Source of the DNA: Burkholderia ambifaria
GTDB lineage: Bacteria; Pseudomonadota; Gammaproteobacteria; Burkholderiales; Burkholderiaceae
Length of the DNA: 64,000 nt
Direction: 5' to 3'
Assembly: GCF_001443045.1 (NCBI RefSeq)
Contig: NZ_LKPJ01000003.1
Location: forward strand, 287,935-351,934
How positions within the stretch are numbered: position 1 is the stretch's first letter; each line of letters starts with the position of its first letter. Made by a program: the position numbers and the translations under genes. Below, one piece after another: positions 36,009-43,857 of the stretch. A model generated the notes under the pieces. That model saw only the letters and a program-made list of their open reading frames with translations, had not been told where the DNA came from and did no database searches.

Positions 36009-36634
36009 ACGGTGCCCTCCCTTGATGTCGTTTCCGAAGCGTTCACAAAAACCGGGAAACAGATATACCCGTCCCGGTTCAGGACATGCTTTCCGGGATA
36101 CAGTGCGGTCGCCGCGAATCCACCCGCGAACCACTGCTGGAAGCGGTCGAAGACCTCTGTTCGCCATAGCGCGAGCCGGTCAGGATAGACGACGACATAC
36201 TCCGGCATAACCAGATCGCACACATAGCCGCCGGATCGCCAGCGTGGGGCCGAGTCGAATTCGACATTCCAGTCGTGATACCGGCCGACCGTGACAAAAA
36301 CACCGACGCCCATGACCGAAACGGAGAACGACAGTACCGGGTTCAGGTTGCCAAAGCGCACTTCCATGCTTGTACGGGTCCGCCTGACTACCGTGATCGC
36401 GCCGAGGATTCCGTCGAGCCGATTCGCCCACGCAAGGAACGTCCGGCGACACTGAACGTACAGCACCTGCTCTCGTCGAACTTCGGAAGCCTTGCCCTCG
36501 AAACGGGAACGCTTGACGTGCTTTCGCAGGCGGCGCGCCGATGACTTCGTGTAGCGGGAGCGCGTCTCCCGGTACCGACGCGCCATCATTTGGTCAAGAA
36601 ACCGAACTGTTCGAGAATTCGTCATGGGCCTCAT
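36005..36634 (-). CDS. Hypothetical island protein (second to last of a four-gene operon)
   Basis: A 209-residue, strongly basic protein at its N-terminus (RRYRETRSRYTKSSARRLRK), with a predicted beta-rich remainder (SFSVSVMGVGVFVTVGRY). No recognised domain, signal peptide or catalytic motif. ATG 36634 overlaps the stop of the upstream gene (ATGA), and its own stop overlaps the recombinase start in the same way. The tight coupling suggests a joint function or a shared past as one mobile unit. Binding of nucleic acid by the basic region is speculation. Confidence 0.65.
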   Translation of the reverse strand: MRPMTNSRTVRFLDQMMARRYRETRSRYTKSSARRLRKHVKRSRFEGKASEVRREQVLYVQCRRTFLAWANRLDGILGAITVVRRTRTSMEVRFGNLNPVLSFSVSVMGVGVFVTVGRYHDWNVEFDSAPRWRSGGYVCDLVMPEYVVVYPDRLALWRTEVFDRFQQWFAGGFAATALYPGKHVLNRDGYICFPVFVNASETTSREGTV

Positions 36635-37050
36635 GTATCGCACACTCCGGGCAGAGGTTTGTCGGAGCGCCCCGTGCCGTCGGGCACGTAATCCGCCGTG
36701 TAACGCCGGCATTCGATCGACAGCCCGTGGACGTGCAACAGCATTTCACCCAGTTCAACGAGTAGTCGGCCCAGCGCTGCCGCGTGTGTAGCGCCGACCT
36801 CGCCGCCTTCGATCTGCCGCGCCGTGCTGGCCTGAAGCAGGCCGATTGCCGAAAACCCACCATGCACGATCTGCAACGCAAGCTCGGCGGACTCCGCGAG
36901 ATTCACGAGCAAATCGGGATCGGTCTCCGCGTAATCGGGCTCGCCGGACGCCGTAACGGCCAAGGACGGCAGTTGCCGCAATAGGTCTCGGAGTGGTCGC
37001 CGAATCAGGTCCATAGAGGCTGCGGCAGGCGATACAGGAAAGCTTCCCAT
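36631..37050 (-). CDS. Hypothetical island protein, helical (third to last of the operon)
   Basis: A 139-residue protein (MGSFPVSPAAASMDLIRRPL ... YVPDGTGRSDKPLPGVCDT). It is mainly alpha-helical, with AESAELALQIVHGGFSAIGL and GRLLVELGEMLLHVHGL. I do not recognise the family. Similar small proteins sit in accessory regions of Burkholderia and Pseudomonas. ATG 37050 overlaps the stop codon of the gene upstream (TGATG). Confidence 0.62.
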   Translation of the reverse strand: MGSFPVSPAAASMDLIRRPLRDLLRQLPSLAVTASGEPDYAETDPDLLVNLAESAELALQIVHGGFSAIGLLQASTARQIEGGEVGATHAAALGRLLVELGEMLLHVHGLSIECRRYTADYVPDGTGRSDKPLPGVCDT

Positions 37051-37388
37051 CAGTATTCCTCTGGAAAAAGGAGCGTCGTTACGCTGCGATCCGCCTCGGT
37101 GATCACCCACACGCGCCTTCCCCCAATGTCGTAAGTCGACAGGATGCGCGTGCCGTGCTGAACCGCAAGGCAGTTCGCCCGCGCGTCCTCGGGCGGTACC
37201 ATGCCCCAGTCGCCGCACATGTGACGCTTGAGATATTGGTCGGCGGCGATGCCGTGGTGTTCGAGATGGGTCAGTACGCCTCGCGTTGCGACGATCTTGC
37301 CAAGCCTGAAAAGCGGCAGTGCAGGCTGTAGCGCACTCCGGCTTGACGATCGGTAGAGCAGGTTTTCGTCCGGGTTTGAGCAGGTCAT
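37050..37388 (-). CDS. Hypothetical island protein, first gene of the overlapping operon
   Basis: A 112-residue protein (RSALQPALPLFRLGKIVATR, then HLEHHGIAADQYLKRHMCGD and the final ITEADRSVTTLLFPEEY). The pattern resembles small 'plasmid-related' proteins common on integrative elements, of unknown biochemical role. It starts three further genes that follow by overlaps. A terminator at 37448-37474 isolates it from the gene upstream, so its promoter must lie in 37389-37447. Confidence 0.65.
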   Translation of the reverse strand: MTCSNPDENLLYRSSSRSALQPALPLFRLGKIVATRGVLTHLEHHGIAADQYLKRHMCGDWGMVPPEDARANCLAVQHGTRILSTYDIGGRRVWVITEADRSVTTLLFPEEY

Positions 37389-37447
37389 GAGATTTCTCTA
37401 GTGAAGTGAACGACGATCCGTCACGGCAACCGACTCCAGAAATGCAA

Positions 37448-37474
37448 AAAGCCAGAGCGCGATGCTCTGGCTTT
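37448..37474 (-). terminator. Rho-independent terminator downstream of the DUF2628 gene
   Basis: AAAGCCAGAGC (37448-37458) pairs with GCTCTGGCTTT (37464-37474) over loop GCGAT. On the minus strand it runs on into TTTTTGC. It separates two minus-strand units. Confidence 0.8.
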
Positions 37475-37573
37475 GGCGGCAGGACGTTGGTCGAGCCGTA
37501 ACAGCGTCGATGGGATGGCGCAGTGCGCCGGGTATCAAGGAGTCTGTCTATCCGTCATGCTGCGGCGCGCCCG

Positions 37574-38104
37574 TCACCACCATTCCCTCCGGTCCAGGAC
37601 AGTCTTCCGGTAGTAATCGACGTTCGCGCATTGTTTGAACATGACGGCCGACACGATCCAGAGGAAGTTGTCGACGGGCACGTTCAGCGCGTCACCGGCC
37701 ATGCCGAGAAGGACATCGATCACCAGCGCGAGGAGCGATAGCGTGATGGCCTTGCGCCACATGCCAAGGTACAGGTAGTAGAACGGCCCGAACACGAACG
37801 CCCAGATGTTCGAGGTAATCAGCCGTTTCTCCTTGCCGGTGAGCTGCTTCGCCTCCGGCCAGCGCCACCAACGCGTGCGCTCGCCGCCCGCCTTCTCGAT
37901 GGCGGCAAAGCGCCGCCGCCACTTGTCCGATAGTCCAGCCAAATTGTCGGTGGCCCGTGCTGGTGCCAAAAACTCCGGTCGTGTCGGCGGGTTTGCCGGC
38001 GTAACGGCCAGCGTCGCAGCGGGTACGGCGGCCGGCTTGCCGCAACCGCTACAGAAAGCGGCGCTCGCACCAAGCTGCGTCCCGCATTGCTCACAAAATG
38101 CCAT
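37574..38104 (-). CDS. Zinc-ribbon DUF2628 membrane protein
   Basis: A 176-residue protein. The N-terminal zinc ribbon has two CxxC pairs (C5-C8 and C18-C21), followed by a Pro/Ala linker. A DUF2628 module follows, with KRLITSNIWAFVFGPFYYLY, YLGMWRKAITLSLLALVIDV and a further hydrophobic stretch to residue 158. Two or three membrane spans are likely. GGAGACC precedes the ATG. It lies 71 bases downstream of the lipoprotein gene on the same strand and probably belongs to one transcript with it. The biochemical function of DUF2628 is not established. Confidence 0.8.
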   Translation of the reverse strand: MAFCEQCGTQLGASAAFCSGCGKPAAVPAATLAVTPANPPTRPEFLAPARATDNLAGLSDKWRRRFAAIEKAGGERTRWWRWPEAKQLTGKEKRLITSNIWAFVFGPFYYLYLGMWRKAITLSLLALVIDVLLGMAGDALNVPVDNFLWIVSAVMFKQCANVDYYRKTVLDRREWW

Positions 38105-38175
38105 GAAGGTGGTCTCCTAATTGATCGTGACACGCCGCCGGATGGCAGCGCATCAGTCAGATGGGCGTGTGCGGG

Positions 38176-39738
38176 TTAGCGACCGAGCGCGAGGCGGCAG
38201 GTGCGGGTCTTCTCGCCGTGCCAGTTCGTCAATGCGCCATCAGCCTGAAGCGCCGGCTGCTCCGTCGTACCGCCAAACCGACCTGTAAAGGCGGTGGTCC
38301 ACGCGTGCCGGGCGTCGGCATACTGCCCGGTGCCGTCCAACTGCACCGTCAGATCGGCTGCAACCGTACCGGTGAGATCCTCACGGTAGGAATGCTCGCC
38401 GTGCGACTGACGGACGAGCTGCGCCTGTCCGTTGTGGATGGTGAGCGTGACTCGATGGGACCAGGCATCCGGGTCGGGCACCGAACCCGAGCCACTGTAG
38501 GGACCGCATTGATAGGTGCCGTGCCAGTCGCCTTCAAGGTCCGCGAGTACCAGCGCCCGGCTCACCGGCTGCGGCACGGGCGTCGTCGTTGTCGCCAATG
38601 TCGGCGTCTGCGCTGGCGCGGTTGCTGGCGGCGGCGACACTCTGGCTGTTGCCTCCTGCCGGGCGCGTCGCGCGCTCGCCCGGAGCTGTTGCGCCTGCGT
38701 GTTGGCGGGATCGAGTAGCAGGATGGCTTCGGCGGTCGCAATGGCATCGCTGTACTGCGCGTGACGGTACTCGTCCTGCGTCTTCCGCAGCAGTAGTTGC
38801 AGTTTGGTGGCCTGACCGGTGCCGGCATCGGCCTGCGTCGGCGACACCTCGCTCGCACCAGTCGCAGGGACGCTTGACGCTGCCTCCGATGGCACTGGCT
38901 GCGATGGGGCCGGCGCCGACGCTGCGACCGCTGTCGCGCTCGCCTCGCTAGCCGCGTCGCCAGCCGCAGCGCTGGACGCATCTTCGACCGCGCTGGCTAT
39001 CGGGGCTGGCGCGCTCGTTGCCGGCGCCGAGCCGGCAATGGTCGCCGGAGCCTGAACGCTGACCACGTCATCCGAATGCGAACCGCCACCCCGGAACAGC
39101 GACAGGACGAGCAGGTTGAGGCGATGGAAGATGCTTTGCGTCCCGCCTGCCTCCCCGCTTTCGGCCGGCTGGCCCGAGTCAGCAACAGGCGAACTGGCCT
39201 GTAACGCGGCAGCCGTGGCATCGTCGATGGGGGTGAACTGATCGTAGGTCGACGGGTCTCGTGGATTGGGCGGCGACGTGTTCAGATGCCAGCCTTGCTC
39301 GCTTTGAACAAACACCCGGTCGCCGGTGCCCTGATAGCTGCGTGGGACAGGCGCCTGCTCCTGGCTGATTACTGCGGCAAGAGGAAACGCACCGTAAAAG
39401 CAGGGGTCGCTCACGTCGCCCATCGTGACGGCTGCGATGTGCCGGGCATCCCCCTCGGTCACGTTCGCACCGTGCCCAGTCAGCTCGCCCGGATCTTTCA
39501 GGGTCAGGACGAAGGAATACGACACTTCATAGCCGTCCGGGTTCGATGCGCCGTCGATGCGGCGGACACCGCCGAGTGTCCAGAGCGGGCACTCCCCGTA
39601 CCGCTGCTGCAGCGCGGTTTTGACGTCATTCAGATCCGGCTTCGAATGGTCTTCGTGATTGCACCCGCCCAGTAGGGCGCCGACAGCGAAAACCGGCGTG
39701 ATCAGGCAAAGGCTTCTTCTTGATTGTTTGGCGTGCAT
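38176..39738 (-). CDS. Large predicted lipoprotein
   Basis: A 520-residue protein with a lipoprotein signal (ITPVFAVGALLGGC; lipobox LLGG-C at about residue 26). Residues 27-190 form a folded region (DVKTALQQRYGECPLW, HIAAVTMGDVSDPCFYGAF). A long Ala/Ser/Pro-rich spacer follows (about 215-310), then a TPR-like helix pair (LQLLLRKTQDEYRHAQYSDA). The C-terminal domain is beta-rich with two cysteines (WHGTYQCGPYSGSGS, and RTCRLALGR at the end). No named family is recognised. It may work with the adjacent zinc-ribbon membrane protein. Confidence 0.7.
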   Translation of the reverse strand: MHAKQSRRSLCLITPVFAVGALLGGCNHEDHSKPDLNDVKTALQQRYGECPLWTLGGVRRIDGASNPDGYEVSYSFVLTLKDPGELTGHGANVTEGDARHIAAVTMGDVSDPCFYGAFPLAAVISQEQAPVPRSYQGTGDRVFVQSEQGWHLNTSPPNPRDPSTYDQFTPIDDATAAALQASSPVADSGQPAESGEAGGTQSIFHRLNLLVLSLFRGGGSHSDDVVSVQAPATIAGSAPATSAPAPIASAVEDASSAAAGDAASEASATAVAASAPAPSQPVPSEAASSVPATGASEVSPTQADAGTGQATKLQLLLRKTQDEYRHAQYSDAIATAEAILLLDPANTQAQQLRASARRARQEATARVSPPPATAPAQTPTLATTTTPVPQPVSRALVLADLEGDWHGTYQCGPYSGSGSVPDPDAWSHRVTLTIHNGQAQLVRQSHGEHSYREDLTGTVAADLTVQLDGTGQYADARHAWTTAFTGRFGGTTEQPALQADGALTNWHGEKTRTCRLALGR

Positions 39739-40004
39739 GTTCTTGTGTCTGGTTGTGCGCCACTCCGATTACTGCTCCGACCGGAATGGCCATCGCCGGC
39801 TACCGGGCATATCGCCGGTACCGGCTCGATCTGTTCCTGCCATCAGCCGACGCGCGTCGCTTCGCCGATGCCGATTCCCCGCGGCCATAACTCTTCGAGC
39901 GGCATTCCATTTCGGAATTGTCACTCATAGTGCGGGTAATCATAGAGCGTGTCCCTGAACCGGTCAAACCCATACGCTAGGGGTTCTTTCATTACGAAAC
40001 CCCG

Positions 40005-40271
40005 ATGGATTACGATCCCCTTGCGCTGTTCGGAAAGCGCCTCATTGAACTTCGCAAGCGGCGCAACTGGTCGCAGGAGCGACTTGCTCTCGAAAGCGGC
40101 CTTGCCCGCTCGTATCTGGGCGGGGTCGAACGGGGCAAGCGCAACATCGCGCTCATCAACATCTGCGTGCTGGCGCATACGCTTGGCGTGCCGCCGTCGG
40201 CGCTGCTCGAATTCAGCGAGCCGGTGACTACTAAGGAACCGGCCGCTGAAACGACGCCTGACGGCAGCTAA
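40005..40271 (+). CDS. XRE-family transcriptional regulator
   Basis: An 88-residue Cro/C1-type helix-turn-helix protein. The five-helix core is clear (FGKRLIELRKRRNWSQERLA, then LESGLARSYLGGVERGKRN and ILINICVLAHTLG-like INICVLAHTLGVPPSALL). It resembles control (C) proteins of restriction systems in size and in the RSYLGGVERGKRN recognition-helix region. It is divergent from the lipoprotein gene and convergent with the gene at 40308. Its targets are not visible. Autoregulation and control of the 39738 promoter are plausible. Confidence 0.85.
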   Translation: MDYDPLALFGKRLIELRKRRNWSQERLALESGLARSYLGGVERGKRNIALINICVLAHTLGVPPSALLEFSEPVTTKEPAAETTPDGS

Positions 40272-40307
40272 GCCGTTCGGACCGACCGACTGATGTACCG
40301 GCTTCGG

Positions 40308-40817
40308 TTACTTGCCGGTCCCTGCTTTGCCGTTCATGGCGTGGATGCCGATCACCCAATGACCGGCGATGTTCTTGAAGTTGGTGCGGACGCGGTCGGC
40401 GGGTTTACACGACGACGAAGGGTCGAGCGCGTACTCGATAGTTGTGCCCGAGGCGTGGCTCGCCTTCGCGCGGTGAAAGAGGATGTGTCGGCCGACCTCC
40501 ATATCGTCGTTGTAGTCGACCAGGATCAGCGCGACGTCAGGGATATCCGATACACGGGAAACCTCCTTGTACACGGTCGCGACGAGCCCCAGCTGCGCCA
40601 TGAGCGCAGCAATATGCGTCTCGCCGAGGTAGTACGGCCCCCGCGCTGGGTGCTTCGTCTTGGCGATGGCGATCTCGCGAACCTCCTCAATCGTCTTGCC
40701 CGAGAGCATCGCGGCACACGCGAAGACATCATCGAAATCGTTGGTCTGCGCCACGAACGGGAACGCAGGCGTGAAGGTCGTCGGAGTGCTCTCGACTGCG
40801 GTTGGAAGGACAGGCAT
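40308..40817 (-). CDS. Hypothetical protein, possible cysteine-peptidase (C39-like) fold
   Basis: A 169-residue protein with no signal peptide. TNDFDDVFACAAMLSG places Cys34 at the start of a helix, as in papain-like or C39 peptidases. Later come VALILVDYND, EVGRHILFHRA with a candidate histidine, and GHWVIGIHAM. These features suggest a peptidase-like fold, but the order of catalytic residues is not certain, so the function is unassigned. It lies between the XRE gene and the integrase gene. Confidence 0.55.
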   Translation of the reverse strand: MPVLPTAVESTPTTFTPAFPFVAQTNDFDDVFACAAMLSGKTIEEVREIAIAKTKHPARGPYYLGETHIAALMAQLGLVATVYKEVSRVSDIPDVALILVDYNDDMEVGRHILFHRAKASHASGTTIEYALDPSSSCKPADRVRTNFKNIAGHWVIGIHAMNGKAGTGK

Positions 40818-41077
40818 GAATCAGCTCCTGAAAATGCGATAAAGAAGCGCGCAGCAACGCCTGCCTGGCGGCATCGGACAATTCGGGGCAAATCAAAGGA
40901 GAAAAGTGAGGCGAAAATCCGGCAAATTTCCTGCGGATTCGCTCAGGCATGCGCTGCGGCGCGAGCGGCGAGCCGAAAACCGGTTTTTGGTCGGTTTTTC
41001 AGCCGTATCGTCATTTTATCAGGGTCAAATCACACCCTCAACGGCGATTTAACTTTGGTCAGGCACGCGAAAATCGA

Positions 41078-42304
41078 CTAATTGCCGGGCCAACTCCGGC
41101 GAAAATCGCTGAGCACGACCTCTTTTCCGTTGGCCGCAATATCAAGATAATCGGACCAGACCTGCATCATCTGCCTCCGCTCGGCCAAGTACAGCGCGCG
41201 GTTATACGCGGCCCGCACTTTGTTCCGCTCGGCATGAGCGAGTTGCCGTTCAATCCAGTCGGGGTGAAATCCCATTTCATTCAGAATGGTCGATGCCGTC
41301 GCACGAAACCCATGGCCGGTCGCGCGTGAGTGGTAGCCCAGCCGGTATAGCGCGTAGAGCAACGTATTCTCGCTGATCCACTTGTTGCGACGCCCGTTGC
41401 CCGAGGGAAACACGAGTTCTGAACCACCGCCGACGGCTTGCAACTGGCGAAGCAACGCAACTGCTTGCCTCGACAGCGGAACAATGTGTTCCTCCCGCAT
41501 TTTCATACGCTCCGCTGGGATTCGCCATTCGCCCAGTTCCAAGTTGAACTCGGCCCAGCTGGCTGCGCGTAGCTCGCCTGTCCGAACGAAAGTGTGAACC
41601 ATCAACTGAAGCCCCAACCTAGTTTGAGGATCACCGTCGTACCCAGCAAGCTTGGCCAAAAATTCCGGCAATTCGTCGTGCGCCAGCGCGGCGTGATGCT
41701 TTCGCTCCGGCGTCTTCAACGCACCCCGCAACTCGGCCGCCGGGTTGGTAGCAATCCGCCCCGTCGCAACCGCATATCGAAAGACCGCATTGCAGCGCTG
41801 CAAAACCCGCCCCGCGATCTCCAATGCCCCGCGCTTCTCGATCACACGCAACGCCATCAGTAAGTCAGGGGCGCTGATCAAGCCGATGGGGCGATCACCC
41901 AGCTTCGGAAAAATATCGGCCTCAAGCGAATTCATGATCTTTTTGGCGTGGGATTCAGTCCACGCCGATCGCTTCGTCTTGTGCCACTCGCGCGCAATGA
42001 GTTCGAACGTCGTCGCCTGCTCCTCGGATTTGCGCAGGACGGTCTGCTTTCGTTCGCCAACAGGATCGATTCCCTGCTTGATAAGCTTCTTTGCCTCGTC
42101 GCGCATCTGCCTCGCCTCGGCTAACGAGACTTGCGGATATACGCCGAGCGCGAAGATTTTCTGTTTGCCGTACAGGCGATAGGCGAGCCGCCAGTATTTT
42201 CCGCCGTTGGGCGTAACGTGCAGGTACATGCCGCCGCCGTCAGCAAGTTTGTAGGGCTTGTCGGTAGGCTTGAGGTTCCGAACCGCAGTATCTGTAAGGG
42301 GCAT
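41078..42304 (-). CDS. int: P4-type tyrosine integrase of the island
   Basis: A 408-residue tyrosine recombinase of the P4/bacteriophage island class. The N-terminal arm-binding DUF4102-like domain is residues 1-90 (MPLTDTAVRNLKPTDKPYKL, then ADGGGMYLHVTPNGGKYWRL). The core SAM-like domain follows, then the catalytic domain with Arg near 240 (VRTGELRAASW), the HxxR element GHGFRAT near 332, and the Tyr nucleophile near 366 (AAYNRALYL). ATG 42304 is chosen because it gives the exact N-terminus of the family; the longer frame has no homology. It lies 160 bases from tRNA-Thr and is transcribed away from it. It integrates the island into the tRNA 3' end and, with AlpA, excises it. Confidence 0.95.
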   Translation of the reverse strand: MPLTDTAVRNLKPTDKPYKLADGGGMYLHVTPNGGKYWRLAYRLYGKQKIFALGVYPQVSLAEARQMRDEAKKLIKQGIDPVGERKQTVLRKSEEQATTFELIAREWHKTKRSAWTESHAKKIMNSLEADIFPKLGDRPIGLISAPDLLMALRVIEKRGALEIAGRVLQRCNAVFRYAVATGRIATNPAAELRGALKTPERKHHAALAHDELPEFLAKLAGYDGDPQTRLGLQLMVHTFVRTGELRAASWAEFNLELGEWRIPAERMKMREEHIVPLSRQAVALLRQLQAVGGGSELVFPSGNGRRNKWISENTLLYALYRLGYHSRATGHGFRATASTILNEMGFHPDWIERQLAHAERNKVRAAYNRALYLAERRQMMQVWSDYLDIAANGKEVVLSDFRRSWPGN

Positions 42305-42310
42305 ATGTCT

Positions 42311-42364
42311 GATACCAACATTTTGAGTGTCGATACCAACCAATATACCATCACCGATACCAGC
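42311..42364 (+). repeat. Iterated GATACCAAC/GC sites beside the integrase start
   Basis: GATACCAACA at 42311-42320, GATACCAAC at 42332-42340 and GATACCAGC at 42356-42364. They stand immediately upstream of int, near the attachment site. Similar GTACCAACA sites stand near the left end. Candidate arm-type sites or int autoregulatory operators. Confidence 0.4.
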
Positions 42365-42399
42365 AATCAGTGCACGACCATGGACGCGAAAAAACAAAA

Positions 42400-42430
42400 A
42401 ACCCCGCAAAATCAACGATCTTACGGGGTT
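42400..42430 (-). terminator. Terminator for tRNA-Thr, supplied by the island
   Basis: AACCCCG (42400-42406) pairs with CGGGGTT (42424-42430). On the minus strand it is followed by TTTTTGTTTTTT. It lies 36 bases downstream of the tRNA on the island side of the attachment site. Confidence 0.8.
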
Positions 42431-42465
42431 TTCTGGTCACCGCTGGACATCAGCGGATGGATGTT

Positions 42466-42541
<76 letters not shown>

Positions 42542-42560
42542 GTAAGCGCGAGATTCTACC

Positions 42561-43082
42561 TCATTTCACGATCTTGAGGCGAGGCCTGCTGCTGCCTTTC
42601 GACCCATCTCCATCGGTTTTCGGCGGTTCGTCGGCACCTTCGGACGGTTCTTCATTCGCACCGCGCTCGGCGACCGGCGTCAGCACGGCAGGCGACTCGT
42701 CACGCCGGGCCTCGTCGGCCTGCGCGGCATCGTCTTCGAACGCGCCCGAATCCTCGCCCTCACCCGCCACCACATCGACCTGGAACGCCATCCCTTGCCC
42801 GTTCTCCCGCGCATAAATCGCGAGCACGTTGGCCACCGGAATCTCGATCTTGTGCGCCTTGCCCGAAAACCGGGCGGTGAACTCGATCCACTCGTTACCC
42901 ATCTGCAGCTGGCTCGTCGCCTCGAAGCTGATGTTGAGCACGATCTCGCCGTCACGCACGAACTGACGCGGCACGCGCGTCGAGTTGTCGACCCTCACCG
43001 CAATATGCGGCGTGTAACCGTTATCGGTGCACCACTCGTACAGCGCGCGCAGCAGATAAGGCTTCGTTGAAATCTCTTGCAT
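42561..43082 (-). CDS. sspB: ClpXP protease specificity-enhancing factor SspB
   Basis: A 173-residue adaptor that delivers ssrA-tagged proteins to ClpXP. The N-terminal substrate-binding domain is clear (KPYLLRALYEWCTDNGYTPH, VRDGEIVLNISFEAT, and AVANVLAIYARENGQGM-like VANVLAIYARENG). A long acidic linker (about 115-160) leads to the short ClpX-binding tail RPRLKIVK. The start MQEISTKPYL at 43082 matches the family. It is second in the sspA-sspB operon. Confidence 0.95.
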   Translation of the reverse strand: MQEISTKPYLLRALYEWCTDNGYTPHIAVRVDNSTRVPRQFVRDGEIVLNISFEATSQLQMGNEWIEFTARFSGKAHKIEIPVANVLAIYARENGQGMAFQVDVVAGEGEDSGAFEDDAAQADEARRDESPAVLTPVAERGANEEPSEGADEPPKTDGDGSKGSSRPRLKIVK

Positions 43083-43151
43083 CACAATCCTCGAACCCGG
43101 AGCGGGCACGCGGCAAGCCGCGCCGCCCGCTCCGTCATGCCCTCATTGCAT

Positions 43152-43763
43152 TCAACGACGCATGACCTTTTCGGACGGCGTCAGTGCTTCGATATAGGCC
43201 GGACGGCTGAAGATCCGCTCGGCATACTTCATCAGCGGCGCAGCGTTCTTCGACAGCTCGATGCCGTAGTGATCCAGACGCCACAGCAGCGGCGCGATCG
43301 CGACGTCGAGCATCGAGAACTCCTCGCCGAGCATGTACTTGTTCTTCACGAAGATCGGCGCGAGCTGCGTCAGGCGATCGCGGATCGCGAGGCGTGCCTT
43401 CTCGTGGTTCTTCTCCGCTGCCTTGCCCTTCTCGTTTTCGAGCGTGCTGACGTGAACGAACAGCTCCTTCTCGAAGTTGAGCAGGAACAGGCGTGCACGT
43501 GCGCGCTGCACCGGGTCGGCCGGCATCAGTTGCGGGTGCGGGAAGCGCTCGTCGATGTATTCGTTGATGATGTTCGATTCGTACAGGATCAGGTCGCGCT
43601 CGACCAGAATCGGCACCTGACCGTACGGGTTCATCACCGAGATGTCTTCCGGCTTGTTGAACAGGTCGACGTCACGGATCTCGAAATCCATGCCCTTCTC
43701 GAACAGCACCAGCCGGCAACGCTGGGAGAACGGGCAAGTTGTGCCGGAATACAGAACCATCAT
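43152..43763 (-). CDS. sspA: Stringent starvation protein A, glutathione-S-transferase fold
   Basis: A 203-residue RNA-polymerase-associated protein with GST fold. The thioredoxin-like half is residues 1-80 (YSGTTCPFSQRCRLVLFEKG, NPYGQVPILVERDLILYESN), followed by an all-helical C-terminal half with MLDVAIAPLLWRLDHYGI. In enterobacteria SspA alters promoter use under nutrient stress. It is upstream of sspB by 69 bases. Confidence 0.94.
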   Translation of the reverse strand: MMVLYSGTTCPFSQRCRLVLFEKGMDFEIRDVDLFNKPEDISVMNPYGQVPILVERDLILYESNIINEYIDERFPHPQLMPADPVQRARARLFLLNFEKELFVHVSTLENEKGKAAEKNHEKARLAIRDRLTQLAPIFVKNKYMLGEEFSMLDVAIAPLLWRLDHYGIELSKNAAPLMKYAERIFSRPAYIEALTPSEKVMRR

Positions 43764-43857
43764 ATTTGCGTTTCCTCAAAAAAGCCGAGGGCCGGCACGC
43801 GGCGCAACCCCTTTCACGGGTTCCGCCTTGCGCCGGCCCCACGCCGGTCAGGCGTGT

